Source: Saprospiraceae bacterium
GTDB taxonomy: Bacteria > Bacteroidota > Bacteroidia > Chitinophagales > Saprospiraceae
Assembly: GCA_020630455.1 (NCBI GenBank)
Contig: JAHDBK010000043.1
Location: forward strand, 1-13,743
Direction: 5' to 3'
Length of the DNA: 13,743 nt
The position numbers and the translations under genes are program-made. Under the pieces are notes generated by a model. The model was not told the DNA's origin. It searched no databases and was given only the letters and a program-made list of their open reading frames with translations. This document shows, one piece after another, positions 7,166 through 13,743 of the stretch. The stretch's first letter is position 1. Each line of letters starts with the position of its first letter.

Positions 7166-8002
7166 ATGAAAATATGGTTATCCATAGTAGATATTTTAAA
7201 AAAGCCATTTCCATTAGCAGAAAATTGGTTGGTTTACATTTGGCAAGTCGCTTGGATTAGTTTGTTTGTATTTTTATTTTTATACATTTTTCAACCTTTT
7301 GACATTTCAACTATTCCGAATAATAAATTTTTAACTTGTTTGGGTTTTGGATTAGCTAACTTTATTGCTTGTATAATTTATGAATTTATCATTCGACTTT
7401 TAGGTTTTAAACGCAAGCCCAAAACATATACTTTTGGTAAATGGATTTTATTAATAATAGGATTAATATTCACTATAAGTTTAGCCAATTTCATATTTGC
7501 TAGATTCATATTTTTTGGTTATATCGACTGGCAGTTTTTTCCACACATGATTAGAGGAACATTAAGCATTGGTATGTTTCCAATCATTGCTATTGGTGCC
7601 ATTACATTGCTTAGACAAGAAAAACAATACCAAAATATCGCCGAAGAACTCAATCAACAAGCCAAGACTATACCTTCTGTTTCAAATGCCATTTCGCTTT
7701 ATGATATTCCTGCTGATAATATTCTATATGTAGAAGCATTACAAAACTATGTAAAAATAAAATTTATTGACAATAATGAAATTAAAGAAAAAGTAGAAAG
7801 AGCGACTATGAAAAACATCACAGAAGAACTCAATGGAAGCCCTGTGATAAGATGCCATCGTTCTTTTTTGGTCAATCGCAATAAAATCACTTCAATTTCT
7901 GGTAATGCTCAAGGGTTATTACTATCTATAGAACAGATAGATGAAACCATACCAGTTTCAAGGAGTTACATACATCATTTTAAGAGCATGTTTAAAAAGT
8001 AA
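7166..8002 (+). CDS. Membrane-bound LytTR-type transcriptional regulator
   Basis: A 278-residue protein with four predicted membrane segments (about 25-44, 56-78, 91-113 and 130-149), a short coiled linker (150-175) and a LytTR DNA-binding domain at about 180-277. LytTR landmarks: DNILYVEALQNYVKI at 184-198, the basic stretch VIRCHRSFLVNRNKI at 227-241 and the closing IPVSRSY at 262-268. There is no receiver or histidine-kinase domain, so the signal is presumably sensed in or near the membrane and passed directly to the DNA-binding domain; this architecture is common in Bacteroidota. The ligand is unknown. The gene downstream carries four phased direct repeats ahead of its promoter, making it the likely target. 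ATG start at 7166, preceded by an A/T-rich leader without a Shine-Dalgarno sequence. Confidence 0.92.
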   Translation: MKIWLSIVDILKKPFPLAENWLVYIWQVAWISLFVFLFLYIFQPFDISTIPNNKFLTCLGFGLANFIACIIYEFIIRLLGFKRKPKTYTFGKWILLIIGLIFTISLANFIFARFIFFGYIDWQFFPHMIRGTLSIGMFPIIAIGAITLLRQEKQYQNIAEELNQQAKTIPSVSNAISLYDIPADNILYVEALQNYVKIKFIDNNEIKEKVERATMKNITEELNGSPVIRCHRSFLVNRNKITSISGNAQGLLLSIEQIDETIPVSRSYIHHFKSMFKK

Positions 8003-8024
8003 AATATAATATTTTAATTTGTCA

Positions 8025-8092
8025 TTCGTCCCAAACAGGTGATATTCATCACAAATCATTTACATTTCATCCCTAGCATTTCCACTCATCAC
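8025..8092 (+). promoter_or_regulatory. Four phased direct repeats, probable LytTR operator array
   Basis: Four 8-mers lie on the same strand and nearly the same helix face: TTCGTCCC (8025), TTCATCAC (8045), TTCATCCC (8066) and CTCATCAC (8085). Spacings are 20, 21 and 19 bp, close to two helical turns. Members 1 and 3 end in CCC and 2 and 4 in CAC, so the array reads as two alternating pairs. LytTR proteins are known to bind paired direct repeats about 21 bp apart. The array lies directly downstream of a LytTR gene and ends seven bases before a -33 element, the expected place for an activator site. Binding by the adjacent regulator is inference. Confidence 0.6.
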
Positions 8093-8099
8093 ATTTTGC

Positions 8100-8130
8100 T
8101 TGAAACTACACTAAAATGCATATATGTTTG
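8100..8130 (+). promoter_or_regulatory. -33/-7 promoter of the downstream membrane protein gene
   Basis: TTG at 8100-8102 and TATGTTTG at 8123-8130 are separated by 20 bp, fitting the Bacteroidota TTG / TAnnTTTG promoter. The -7 element overlaps an upstream in-frame ATG (8124), so a transcript from here would begin about 8135 and could not use that codon. This supports the second ATG at 8160 as the real start, with a leader of about 25 nt. Confidence 0.62.
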
Positions 8131-8159
8131 TTCTATTATTCATATTCAAATTAATAAAA

Positions 8160-8846
8160 ATGATAGAATTAATTTATAAAACAATGCTATGGGTACACAT
8201 TCCATTTGGATTTTTAAGCTTAGTTTTATTTTGGATTCCTGTAGCTACGAAGAAAGGAGGTAAATTACATCGTAAAGTTGGTATTTATTATTATATATCT
8301 ATGTGGATAGTACTTGTTTCTGCTGCTATCTTAAGTATTTGCAATGTAATATTTGCTAAATATGGTGCCGCCATGTTCCTTGGATATTTATCTATTATAA
8401 CTTCTTATCCTCTTTGGTATTCTTATGAAATATTACAACAAAAAAAGGAATGGAGCAATAATTATTTTAGAATTAGAAAAGTATTTGTGAGTCTTTTATT
8501 TTTATCTGGTATTACCATGATTGCGGCAGGAGGCATCATGCATCAATTTTTAGGGATGGGAACAATGATGGCTTTCTTTGGAATATTGGGTTTGCCAGCA
8601 GGGAGAGATGTTTTTATGACGAAAACCAAAGCAATGAATAAAGAAACCAAACTCAAAATGCACATTCAAGGAACCATTATATCTGGAATAGCAGCGTATA
8701 CGGCATTTTTTGCATTTAGTGGCAGTAGGTTGATTATTGATGTGTTACATATTCATCATCAGTGGATGGTAATTCCTTGGATTTTACCTACTATATTAGG
8801 ACTAACATATTCTGCTTATATAAAAAGAAAATACAAAGTGAATTAA
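8160..8846 (+). CDS. Multi-pass membrane protein, DUF2306-like
   Basis: A 228-residue integral membrane protein with about seven hydrophobic segments (roughly 12-28, 42-60, 70-88, 107-127, 132-147, 171-188 and 203-220). Conserved-looking polar residues are His13 in WVHIPFGF, His37 in GGKLHRKVG and His168 in KMHIQG; the GGxLHRxxG motif resembles DUF2306 proteins, whose function is not established. Histidines in or near membrane segments could bind metal or haem, but that is speculation. The start at 8160 is chosen over 8124 because the promoter -7 element covers the latter, and because ATG at 8160 follows an AATAAAA leader. It is the first gene after the LytTR regulator and its repeat array, so it is the best candidate target. 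Family assignment is tentative. Confidence 0.75.
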   Translation: MIELIYKTMLWVHIPFGFLSLVLFWIPVATKKGGKLHRKVGIYYYISMWIVLVSAAILSICNVIFAKYGAAMFLGYLSIITSYPLWYSYEILQQKKEWSNNYFRIRKVFVSLLFLSGITMIAAGGIMHQFLGMGTMMAFFGILGLPAGRDVFMTKTKAMNKETKLKMHIQGTIISGIAAYTAFFAFSGSRLIIDVLHIHHQWMVIPWILPTILGLTYSAYIKRKYKVN

Positions 8847-8854
8847 ATTTTATT

Positions 8855-8862
8855 TATCTTTG
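8855..8862 (+). promoter_or_regulatory. Candidate -7 element before the anchored unknown protein
   Basis: TATCTTTG matches TAnnTTTG and ends 23 bases before the ATG at 8886, a good distance for a short leader. No TTG is seen 20 bp upstream, so it is either a weak promoter or chance. The gene may instead be read through from the membrane protein gene, 39 bp away. Confidence 0.38.
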
Positions 8863-8885
8863 GTATTTAAGCATTAGATGTAAAT

Positions 8886-9479
8886 ATGAAAAACATAAGC
8901 ATAATAGGTATAATTGGTCTCATACTATCAATTTTTCTTTATTTTTATAATATAGATAAAGAACAAAATAACTTTATTCATTTGTATAATGAGTCTCTTC
9001 AAGTGAGTGAAAAAGATTTAGAAGATATTACTGAACATTATGATAAAATGCATAAAAAGTCTCAATTAATCTTAATAGATTATAGTAATATTAATGATTT
9101 TAAAGATAGAATAATTCCACTCATACAAAGTAAATATTTAGAAAACAATGATGTTTATAATTTAGATATCATTCATGATGAAACCGTTTTATTTCAAATA
9201 TGTCACCCTACAGAAATACATGATAAAGACGAAGTATTTGCTTATACCATTCACATCAGTATGTATTATAATGCATTAAGTAAAGATGAAAAACAAAAGC
9301 TAAAAAATTGGAATTTTAAAAAGGTTATATACGATGAAGATGATTATTCTTATTATAAAACCTTCGAAATTAACCAAGAAGAAGCATTCCTTAATCATGT
9401 TCAAAAAGTATTGAACCAAATTTTTCTTATTAATGATAATCAGGCATTGTCTACTGAGTTTTTGAGCGAACGTATTTAA
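8886..9479 (+). CDS. Hypothetical protein with N-terminal membrane anchor
   Basis: I do not recognise a family in this 197-residue protein. Residues 4-21 (ISIIGIIGLILSIFLYFY) form an uncleaved anchor or signal sequence. The remainder is hydrophilic and rich in Asp, Glu, Lys, Asn and Tyr: an acidic helical stretch at about 30-60 (NESLQVSEKDLEDITEHYDKM), then alternating beta- and helix-like segments. It is probably anchored in the inner membrane with its soluble domain in the periplasm. Its AT-rich codon use matches its neighbours. It lies 39 bp after the membrane protein gene and 42 bp before the lipoprotein gene on the same strand, so the three may be cotranscribed. Confidence 0.7.
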   Translation: MKNISIIGIIGLILSIFLYFYNIDKEQNNFIHLYNESLQVSEKDLEDITEHYDKMHKKSQLILIDYSNINDFKDRIIPLIQSKYLENNDVYNLDIIHDETVLFQICHPTEIHDKDEVFAYTIHISMYYNALSKDEKQKLKNWNFKKVIYDEDDYSYYKTFEINQEEAFLNHVQKVLNQIFLINDNQALSTEFLSERI

Positions 9480-9521
9480 TAACAAAATTTCTTTATAATT
9501 AACCAAAGCAATCATTAAAAA

Positions 9522-10070
9522 ATGTATATAAAACACTATTTTATTTTCTTACTATTATTTACCTTTATTTCTTGTCATACATCCTCAGAAATAGTTTCTG
9601 AAAATCATGTAGCTTTTACTGCTCCGACAACAAGAATATTAGTAACTATGGATGGACCTGAAGAATTATCTTTTTATTATCATTCTCTAAGATATTATTT
9701 AACCCATTATTTAAGTGAACGCAATGTAACGACTGAATTTCATATTCCCAAACACCTATCAATTTATGGCGAAGAAAGTAACTTGGAGGAAAAAATAAAT
9801 TCCTTCCAACCCAAAGTTATTTTAAAAATCAAATTTAAAGGATTAGTTAGGACGGGTAGTTTTTATCCTAATGAAATTCATAGAAATAATTTATTTACTG
9901 AATTTTTTATGCAAATGTTTGATAGTGAAAGTGGAATGTTACTATGGGGCTGTTCACAAAGAGTAAGTGGTAATCAAAAGTTAGCCGCTTTAAATATGAA
10001 CAATAAAGTTGCTAAATCACCTGCCTTAGTAATTGTAAATGAAATGAGAGAAGACTATGTTGTTCCTTAA
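9522..10070 (+). CDS. Probable lipoprotein of unknown function
   Basis: A 182-residue protein starting with a lipoprotein-type signal: basic MYIKH, a hydrophobic run, then FISC with the lipid-acceptor Cys18. The mature part is unrecognised. It has a beta strand TRILVTMDG at about 39-47, a helical segment with many Tyr, VILKIKFKG at about 99-107 and a core MFDSESGMLLWGCS. The last feature, with the earlier strand, resembles envelope lipoproteins that handle assembly or transport, but I would not name a function. A second Cys lies in the WGCS motif. The gene ends 61 bp from the convergent uvrA end, with no strong hairpin between. Confidence 0.72.
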   Translation: MYIKHYFIFLLLFTFISCHTSSEIVSENHVAFTAPTTRILVTMDGPEELSFYYHSLRYYLTHYLSERNVTTEFHIPKHLSIYGEESNLEEKINSFQPKVILKIKFKGLVRTGSFYPNEIHRNNLFTEFFMQMFDSESGMLLWGCSQRVSGNQKLAALNMNNKVAKSPALVIVNEMREDYVVP

Positions 10071-10131
10071 ATTAGATAACAATTAATAAAACAACAATAA
10101 GTCCTTTTTTTGCTTGAAACCTTATAGTCTT

Positions 10132-12966
10132 TTATAATTTATCCTTTAAGTATTCTGCTGTAAAAGATTTTTTCACTTTCACTAAATCTTCTGGACGTCC
10201 TTCAAACAATAAATGCCCCCCTTCTTTTCCTCCTTCAGCACCTAAATCAATCAACCAATCTGCTGATTTGATGACTTCCATATTATGTTCTACGACAATT
10301 ACAGTATGCCCTTTCTCAACCAATGCATTCAATGCTGAAAGTAGTTTGAGAATATCGTGAAAATGAAGTCCAGTCGTTGGTTCATCAAAGATGAATAAAA
10401 TATGTTCTTTACTATTTTCTTTAGCTAAAAAGGAAGCGAGTTTGACCCTTTGAGCTTCTCCTCCAGAGAGCGTTCCTGTCGATTGCCCCAATTGAATATA
10501 GCCCAAGCCCACATCTTGAAGAGGCTGTAATTTAGCCATGATATCCTTTTGGTTCTCGAAAAAATCAATGGCTTCATCTATACTCATTTGGAGTATTTCA
10601 TGAATATTTTTTTCTTTATATTGAATATCTAAAATATCGCTTTTAAACCGTTTTCCTTTGCATTCTTCACAAGTCAATCGAACATCTGCTAAGAACTGCA
10701 TTTCAATCACTACTTCTCCATCTCCTTTACATGTATCACAACGACCTCCTTCTACATTAAATGAAAAGTGCTTGGGTTGATAGCCCCTAATCTTTGACAA
10801 TTGTTGGTCTGTAAATAATTTTCTAATCGCATCATAAGCCTTGACGTAGGTAACAGGGTTAGAACGAGAAGAACGCCCAATAGGGTTTTGATTAATCAAC
10901 TCTATTTGAGTAATTTTATCTAAATCGCCCTCGATTCGAGTATAAATACCTGGTGTAGCTGGATAGGCTTGCCCTAAATGTATTTTCAAGGCAGGATAAA
11001 GAATATTCTTTATTAATGTAGTCTTTCCTGAGCCAGAAACTCCGCTCACAACGGTCAATGTATTTAGAGGGAATTGTACATCTATATCCTTTAAATTATG
11101 CTGTGAAGCACCTATAATTTTTATACTATCTGTAAACTTTCTCCTTATTGTTGGAGTGGGGATTTTCATTCTATTACTCATGTATTGAGCCGTAAGGCTA
11201 TCCGCTGCTTCATCATGAATTTCTTCATAAGGACCAGCAAAAACGACTTCTCCACCATAAGCTCCTGCCTTTGGACCAATATCTATTAAATAATCTGCAT
11301 TCGCAATGATTTCTTCTTCATGTTCTACTACCACTACAGTATTACCCAAATCACGCAATTGTTTGAGAACAGCAACTAAGCGTTGTGTATCTCTAGGGTG
11401 TAAACCAATACTGGGTTCATCTAAAATATACAATGAGCTGGTGAGATTACTTCCTAATGTTCTAGTGAGGTTGATTCTTTGAGTTTCACCACCTGAAAGC
11501 GTAGAAGAAATTCTATTCAATGTCAAATAGGATAGTCCTACTTTTTGCATCAAATCCAAACGTTGATTAATTTCTAAAATCAATCTTTTGGCAATTTCAT
11601 AATCATGTTCATTCAATTGAATATTAGTGAAAAAATCAGCTAATTCGTCAATAGGTAATTTGACTAATTGAGTAATATCTTTGCCATCTATTTTGACATA
11701 AGTCGCCTCTTTTCTCAAACGCCCTCCTTTACAAGTATAACAATTGGTTTTACCTCTATAGCGAGAGAGAATGACACGATTCTGTATTTTATAAGTATTT
11801 CTTTGTAAATCTTTAAAATACTCATCTATTCCCCAAAAATATTCATTCCCTGTCCACAATAATTCTTTCTGTTCTTCACTTAAATTTTTATACGGTTTAT
11901 GAATAGGAAATTCAAAATTATGGGCATTTTTAATCAATTTTTCTTTCCAAGATTGCCCTTTTTCTCCTTTCCAACAAGCAATGGCATCTTCCATTATAGA
12001 GAGGCTTTTATTAGGAATAACTTTATGCTCATCTATTCCCATTGTCTTTCCATATCCTTCACAAGTAGGACATGCTCCATAAGGATTATTATAATTGAAT
12101 AAATGAACACTAGGTTCATCAAAAAGAATTCCATCTAATTCAAATCTATTATTAAATAACAAATTTTCTTTATTTTCAATAGAGATAATGGCTTCCCCTC
12201 CACTTTCTTGAAAGGCGGTCAAAACAGAATCTGCTATCCTTTTTTGATTTTCAACATCTTCTTTTTTGACTACAAAACGGTCTATCAATATTAAAATATC
12301 AACATCTTGACTTTTCTTTTTTAAAATTTTTTTATCCTTTTCTAAAACATCTTCTATATCGTGTAAAGCATCATTATAAAAAATTCTAGAATAGCCTTTT
12401 TGTAATAATAAATCCAATTCTTTAGCTATCGTCCTTTCGTATTTTTTTTGGATAGGCATGAACAATTGCACTCTAGTGCCTTCCTCTTCTTGATGAATAG
12501 CATCTACGACATCACTGACATGGTGTTTTTTGACCAATTCTCCAGAAATAGGAGAATAGGTTTTACCAATTCTAGCGAATAATATTTTCAAATAGTCATA
12601 TATCTCGGTTAAAGTTCCTACTGTAGAACGGGCATTACCTGTACTTACTTTTTGCTCAATAGCAATGGCTGGGCAAATTCCTTTGATATAATCAACATCT
12701 GGTTTTTTCATTCTCATCAAAAACTGACGAGCATAAGAAGAAAGACTCTCCACATAACGCCTCTGTCCTTCAGCATAAAGGGTGTCCATCGTGATAGAAG
12801 ATTTACCAGAACCAGACATACCCGTCACCACTACCAATTGATTTTTGGGAATGGTTACATTAATATTTTTTAAATTATTAGCTCTCGCTCCTTTGATATA
12901 AATCAAATCCTCAGATACAACATCTTCTGATACTTCAACTGGCTCTTTTACTTTCTTTCTAGGCAT
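10132..12966 (-). CDS. uvrA: Excinuclease ABC subunit A
   Basis: DNA damage-recognition ATPase of nucleotide excision repair; its dimer loads UvrB at lesions. At 944 residues it is the usual length. Two ABC modules are seen: Walker A GMSGSGKSS at 49-57 and GVSGSGKTT at 642-650; signatures LSGGETQR at 490-497 and LSGGEAQR at 833-840; Walker B LYILDEPS at 512-519 and LFIFDEPT at 857-864; switch His549 and His894. The UvrB-binding region is about 131-250. The second zinc module is complete (Cys743, Cys746, Cys766, Cys769). The first is not: NNPYGACPTC supplies Cys299 and Cys302, but the partner CxxC expected about 20 residues earlier is absent (FNNRFELDGI at 271-280). That module is dispensable in Escherichia coli, and from memory other Bacteroidota show the same loss. 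ATG start at 12966; a -7 element lies upstream. Confidence 0.97.
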   Translation of the reverse strand: MPRKKVKEPVEVSEDVVSEDLIYIKGARANNLKNINVTIPKNQLVVVTGMSGSGKSSITMDTLYAEGQRRYVESLSSYARQFLMRMKKPDVDYIKGICPAIAIEQKVSTGNARSTVGTLTEIYDYLKILFARIGKTYSPISGELVKKHHVSDVVDAIHQEEEGTRVQLFMPIQKKYERTIAKELDLLLQKGYSRIFYNDALHDIEDVLEKDKKILKKKSQDVDILILIDRFVVKKEDVENQKRIADSVLTAFQESGGEAIISIENKENLLFNNRFELDGILFDEPSVHLFNYNNPYGACPTCEGYGKTMGIDEHKVIPNKSLSIMEDAIACWKGEKGQSWKEKLIKNAHNFEFPIHKPYKNLSEEQKELLWTGNEYFWGIDEYFKDLQRNTYKIQNRVILSRYRGKTNCYTCKGGRLRKEATYVKIDGKDITQLVKLPIDELADFFTNIQLNEHDYEIAKRLILEINQRLDLMQKVGLSYLTLNRISSTLSGGETQRINLTRTLGSNLTSSLYILDEPSIGLHPRDTQRLVAVLKQLRDLGNTVVVVEHEEEIIANADYLIDIGPKAGAYGGEVVFAGPYEEIHDEAADSLTAQYMSNRMKIPTPTIRRKFTDSIKIIGASQHNLKDIDVQFPLNTLTVVSGVSGSGKTTLIKNILYPALKIHLGQAYPATPGIYTRIEGDLDKITQIELINQNPIGRSSRSNPVTYVKAYDAIRKLFTDQQLSKIRGYQPKHFSFNVEGGRCDTCKGDGEVVIEMQFLADVRLTCEECKGKRFKSDILDIQYKEKNIHEILQMSIDEAIDFFENQKDIMAKLQPLQDVGLGYIQLGQSTGTLSGGEAQRVKLASFLAKENSKEHILFIFDEPTTGLHFHDILKLLSALNALVEKGHTVIVVEHNMEVIKSADWLIDLGAEGGKEGGHLLFEGRPEDLVKVKKSFTAEYLKDKL

Positions 12967-13015
12967 AAATTTTACTTGTACTACAGATATAACTAACTAT
13001 TGTTGAAAAGGAATT

Positions 13016-13023
13016 CAAAGGTA
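13016..13023 (-). promoter_or_regulatory. -7 promoter element of uvrA
   Basis: On the minus strand this reads TACCTTTG, an exact TAnnTTTG match, 49 bp upstream of the uvrA ATG. TTTC lies 20 bp further upstream as a weak -33. A transcript would start about 13009 and carry a leader near 40 nt. No SOS-type operator was recognised. Confidence 0.6.
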
Positions 13024-13098
13024 AGATTTTTATTCTTTTTATGGAAATGATTTTTTTTAAAATTAAAATAGATTAACGAAGAAGGTTTTTGAGTAAAG

Positions 13099-13116
13099 AT
13101 AAAGAGTTTTCTTTAT
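13099..13116. repeat. 7-bp inverted repeat in the uvrA/nuclease divergent region
   Basis: ATAAAGA and TCTTTAT flank a GTTT loop. The arm sequence is the core of the hairpins after the M23 and malic enzyme genes, but here it lies between divergent genes where no terminator is expected. It could be an operator or simply AT-rich coincidence. Confidence 0.4.
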
Positions 13117-13192
13117 TAATGAAATAAAAATATGATTAATAAGTCACATTTAAAAAATAAGTACTCTTATTATTAATAAACCTAAGTATCGT

Positions 13193-13743
13193 ATGAGTAA
13201 AAAAAGACAAGAAGGAAATCTTTATGACCGTGTTTTTAAGGAAAATGCAGAAACTATATTTCTACCATTAATACAAGAAGAATTAGGATTTAATATTAAA
13301 GAATACAAAGTACTTCCTGCTAAACTAAGCAAAACTTTAGAACGCAAGATGGATTTTGTTTTTGAAATCATTACGAAAAAAGATAAAAAACAAATTCTTC
13401 ATTTAGAATTTCAAACGGTTAATGATAAAAAGATGCATTATAGAATAGGAGAATATCACGCTCTTTTATTGAGCAAATATCATTTACCTATTCATCATAT
13501 AGTTATTTATTTGGGAAGCAGCAAAACAAAAATGGAAAATAACTTAAAAGCAGATGAAATTTATAAAGGTTTTTCACTTATTAATCTTCATGAATTAAAC
13601 ACTCAAAAATTACTAAGTTCTCAAATACCTGAGGTTGTCATTTTAGCCTTATTGACACATACCAAAAAAGAGAAGCTACAAGCCGTTTTACGTTTAATCA
13701 TTATTCAACTCAAAAGTTTAGAAATAAAATACGGTATCGCTTT
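13193..13743 (+). CDS. PD-(D/E)XK nuclease-like protein (Rpn/transposase-associated family), 3' end cut by window
   Basis: The reading frame stays open for 183 codons to the window edge, so the C-terminus is missing; relatives are usually about 250-320 residues. The start MSKKRQEGNLYDRVFKENAE is typical of the family. The nuclease core is visible: Asp54 in ERKMDFVFEI and Glu72-x-Gln74 in ILHLEFQT, the D...ExQ form of PD-(D/E)XK, followed by the family-typical MHYRIGEYHALLLSKYHLPIHHIVIYLG, and perhaps Glu17 as the early helix acid. Such proteins are annotated as Rpn-like recombination-promoting nucleases or PD-(D/E)XK nuclease family transposases and often occur in many copies per genome. The ATG at 13193 is chosen because the family N-terminus begins here. 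No terminal inverted repeats or other mobile-element genes are visible. It diverges from uvrA across 226 bp. Confidence 0.85.
   Translation, partial: MSKKRQEGNLYDRVFKENAETIFLPLIQEELGFNIKEYKVLPAKLSKTLERKMDFVFEIITKKDKKQILHLEFQTVNDKKMHYRIGEYHALLLSKYHLPIHHIVIYLGSSKTKMENNLKADEIYKGFSLINLHELNTQKLLSSQIPEVVILALLTHTKKEKLQAVLRLIIIQLKSLEIKYGIA

Noticed and set aside
8000..8016. 8-bp-arm palindrome after the LytTR gene
   Set aside because: Made only of A and T with a one-base centre; too weak and too likely by chance to call a terminator.
8039..8052. Dyad GTGAT-ATTC-ATCAC
   Set aside because: It overlaps the second direct repeat; the phased direct repeats explain the region better than one short imperfectly extended dyad.
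8762..8950. 62-codon plus-strand frame spanning two genes
   Set aside because: Out of frame with both the membrane protein gene and the next gene, whose N-terminal anchor is much better supported.
9300..9536. 78-codon minus-strand frame
   Set aside because: Antisense to the 8886-9479 gene and crosses into the next; no recognisable features.
8094..10120. 13-mer TTTTGCTTGAAAC present at 8094-8106 and 10108-10120
   Set aside because: The two contexts share nothing else; the second copy has no -7 element after it and sits in a convergent gap, so it is probably coincidence.

Overview
This is an AT-rich, gene-dense bacterial chromosome segment that looks like Bacteroidota. Four things point there. 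A secreted protein ends in a type IX secretion sorting domain. Several intergenic regions carry the Bacteroidota -7 promoter element TAnnTTTG, and recognisable Shine-Dalgarno sequences are not evident. A LytTR regulator is fused to four membrane segments instead of a receiver domain. The M23 peptidase and DUF2141 proteins have forms I associate with this phylum. I cannot place it below phylum.

Left part (1-3453), minus strand: positions 1-198 hold no gene I can support, only a weak 6-bp-arm hairpin at 40-55. Next come aroA (EPSP synthase, TTG start), a membrane-anchored M23 peptidase (GTG start) and a small exported DUF2141 protein. AT-rich hairpins separate these genes, so each may be its own transcript. 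Middle-left (3587-6898), plus strand: a single-domain NADP-type malic enzyme, a 28-bp perfect palindrome, then a large T9SS-exported DUF4874/DUF4832 protein. The 267-bp gap that follows holds a possible 36-residue hydrophobic peptide and a -7 element.

Centre (7166-10070), plus strand: the most interesting part. A membrane-bound LytTR regulator is followed by 157 bp containing four TTCRTCMC-like direct repeats spaced 20, 21 and 19 bp. They end just upstream of a good -33/-7 promoter that drives a multi-pass membrane protein distantly like DUF2306. Two unrecognised envelope proteins follow: one with an N-terminal anchor and one probable lipoprotein. The layout suggests a local membrane-sensing regulon in which the LytTR protein activates the gene next to it. 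No function can be assigned.

Right part (10132-13743): uvrA on the minus strand converges on the lipoprotein gene and has a clear TACCTTTG promoter element. Diverging from it, and cut by the window end, is a PD-(D/E)XK nuclease-like gene of the Rpn/transposase-associated type. I see no rRNA, tRNA, CRISPR array or complete insertion sequence.
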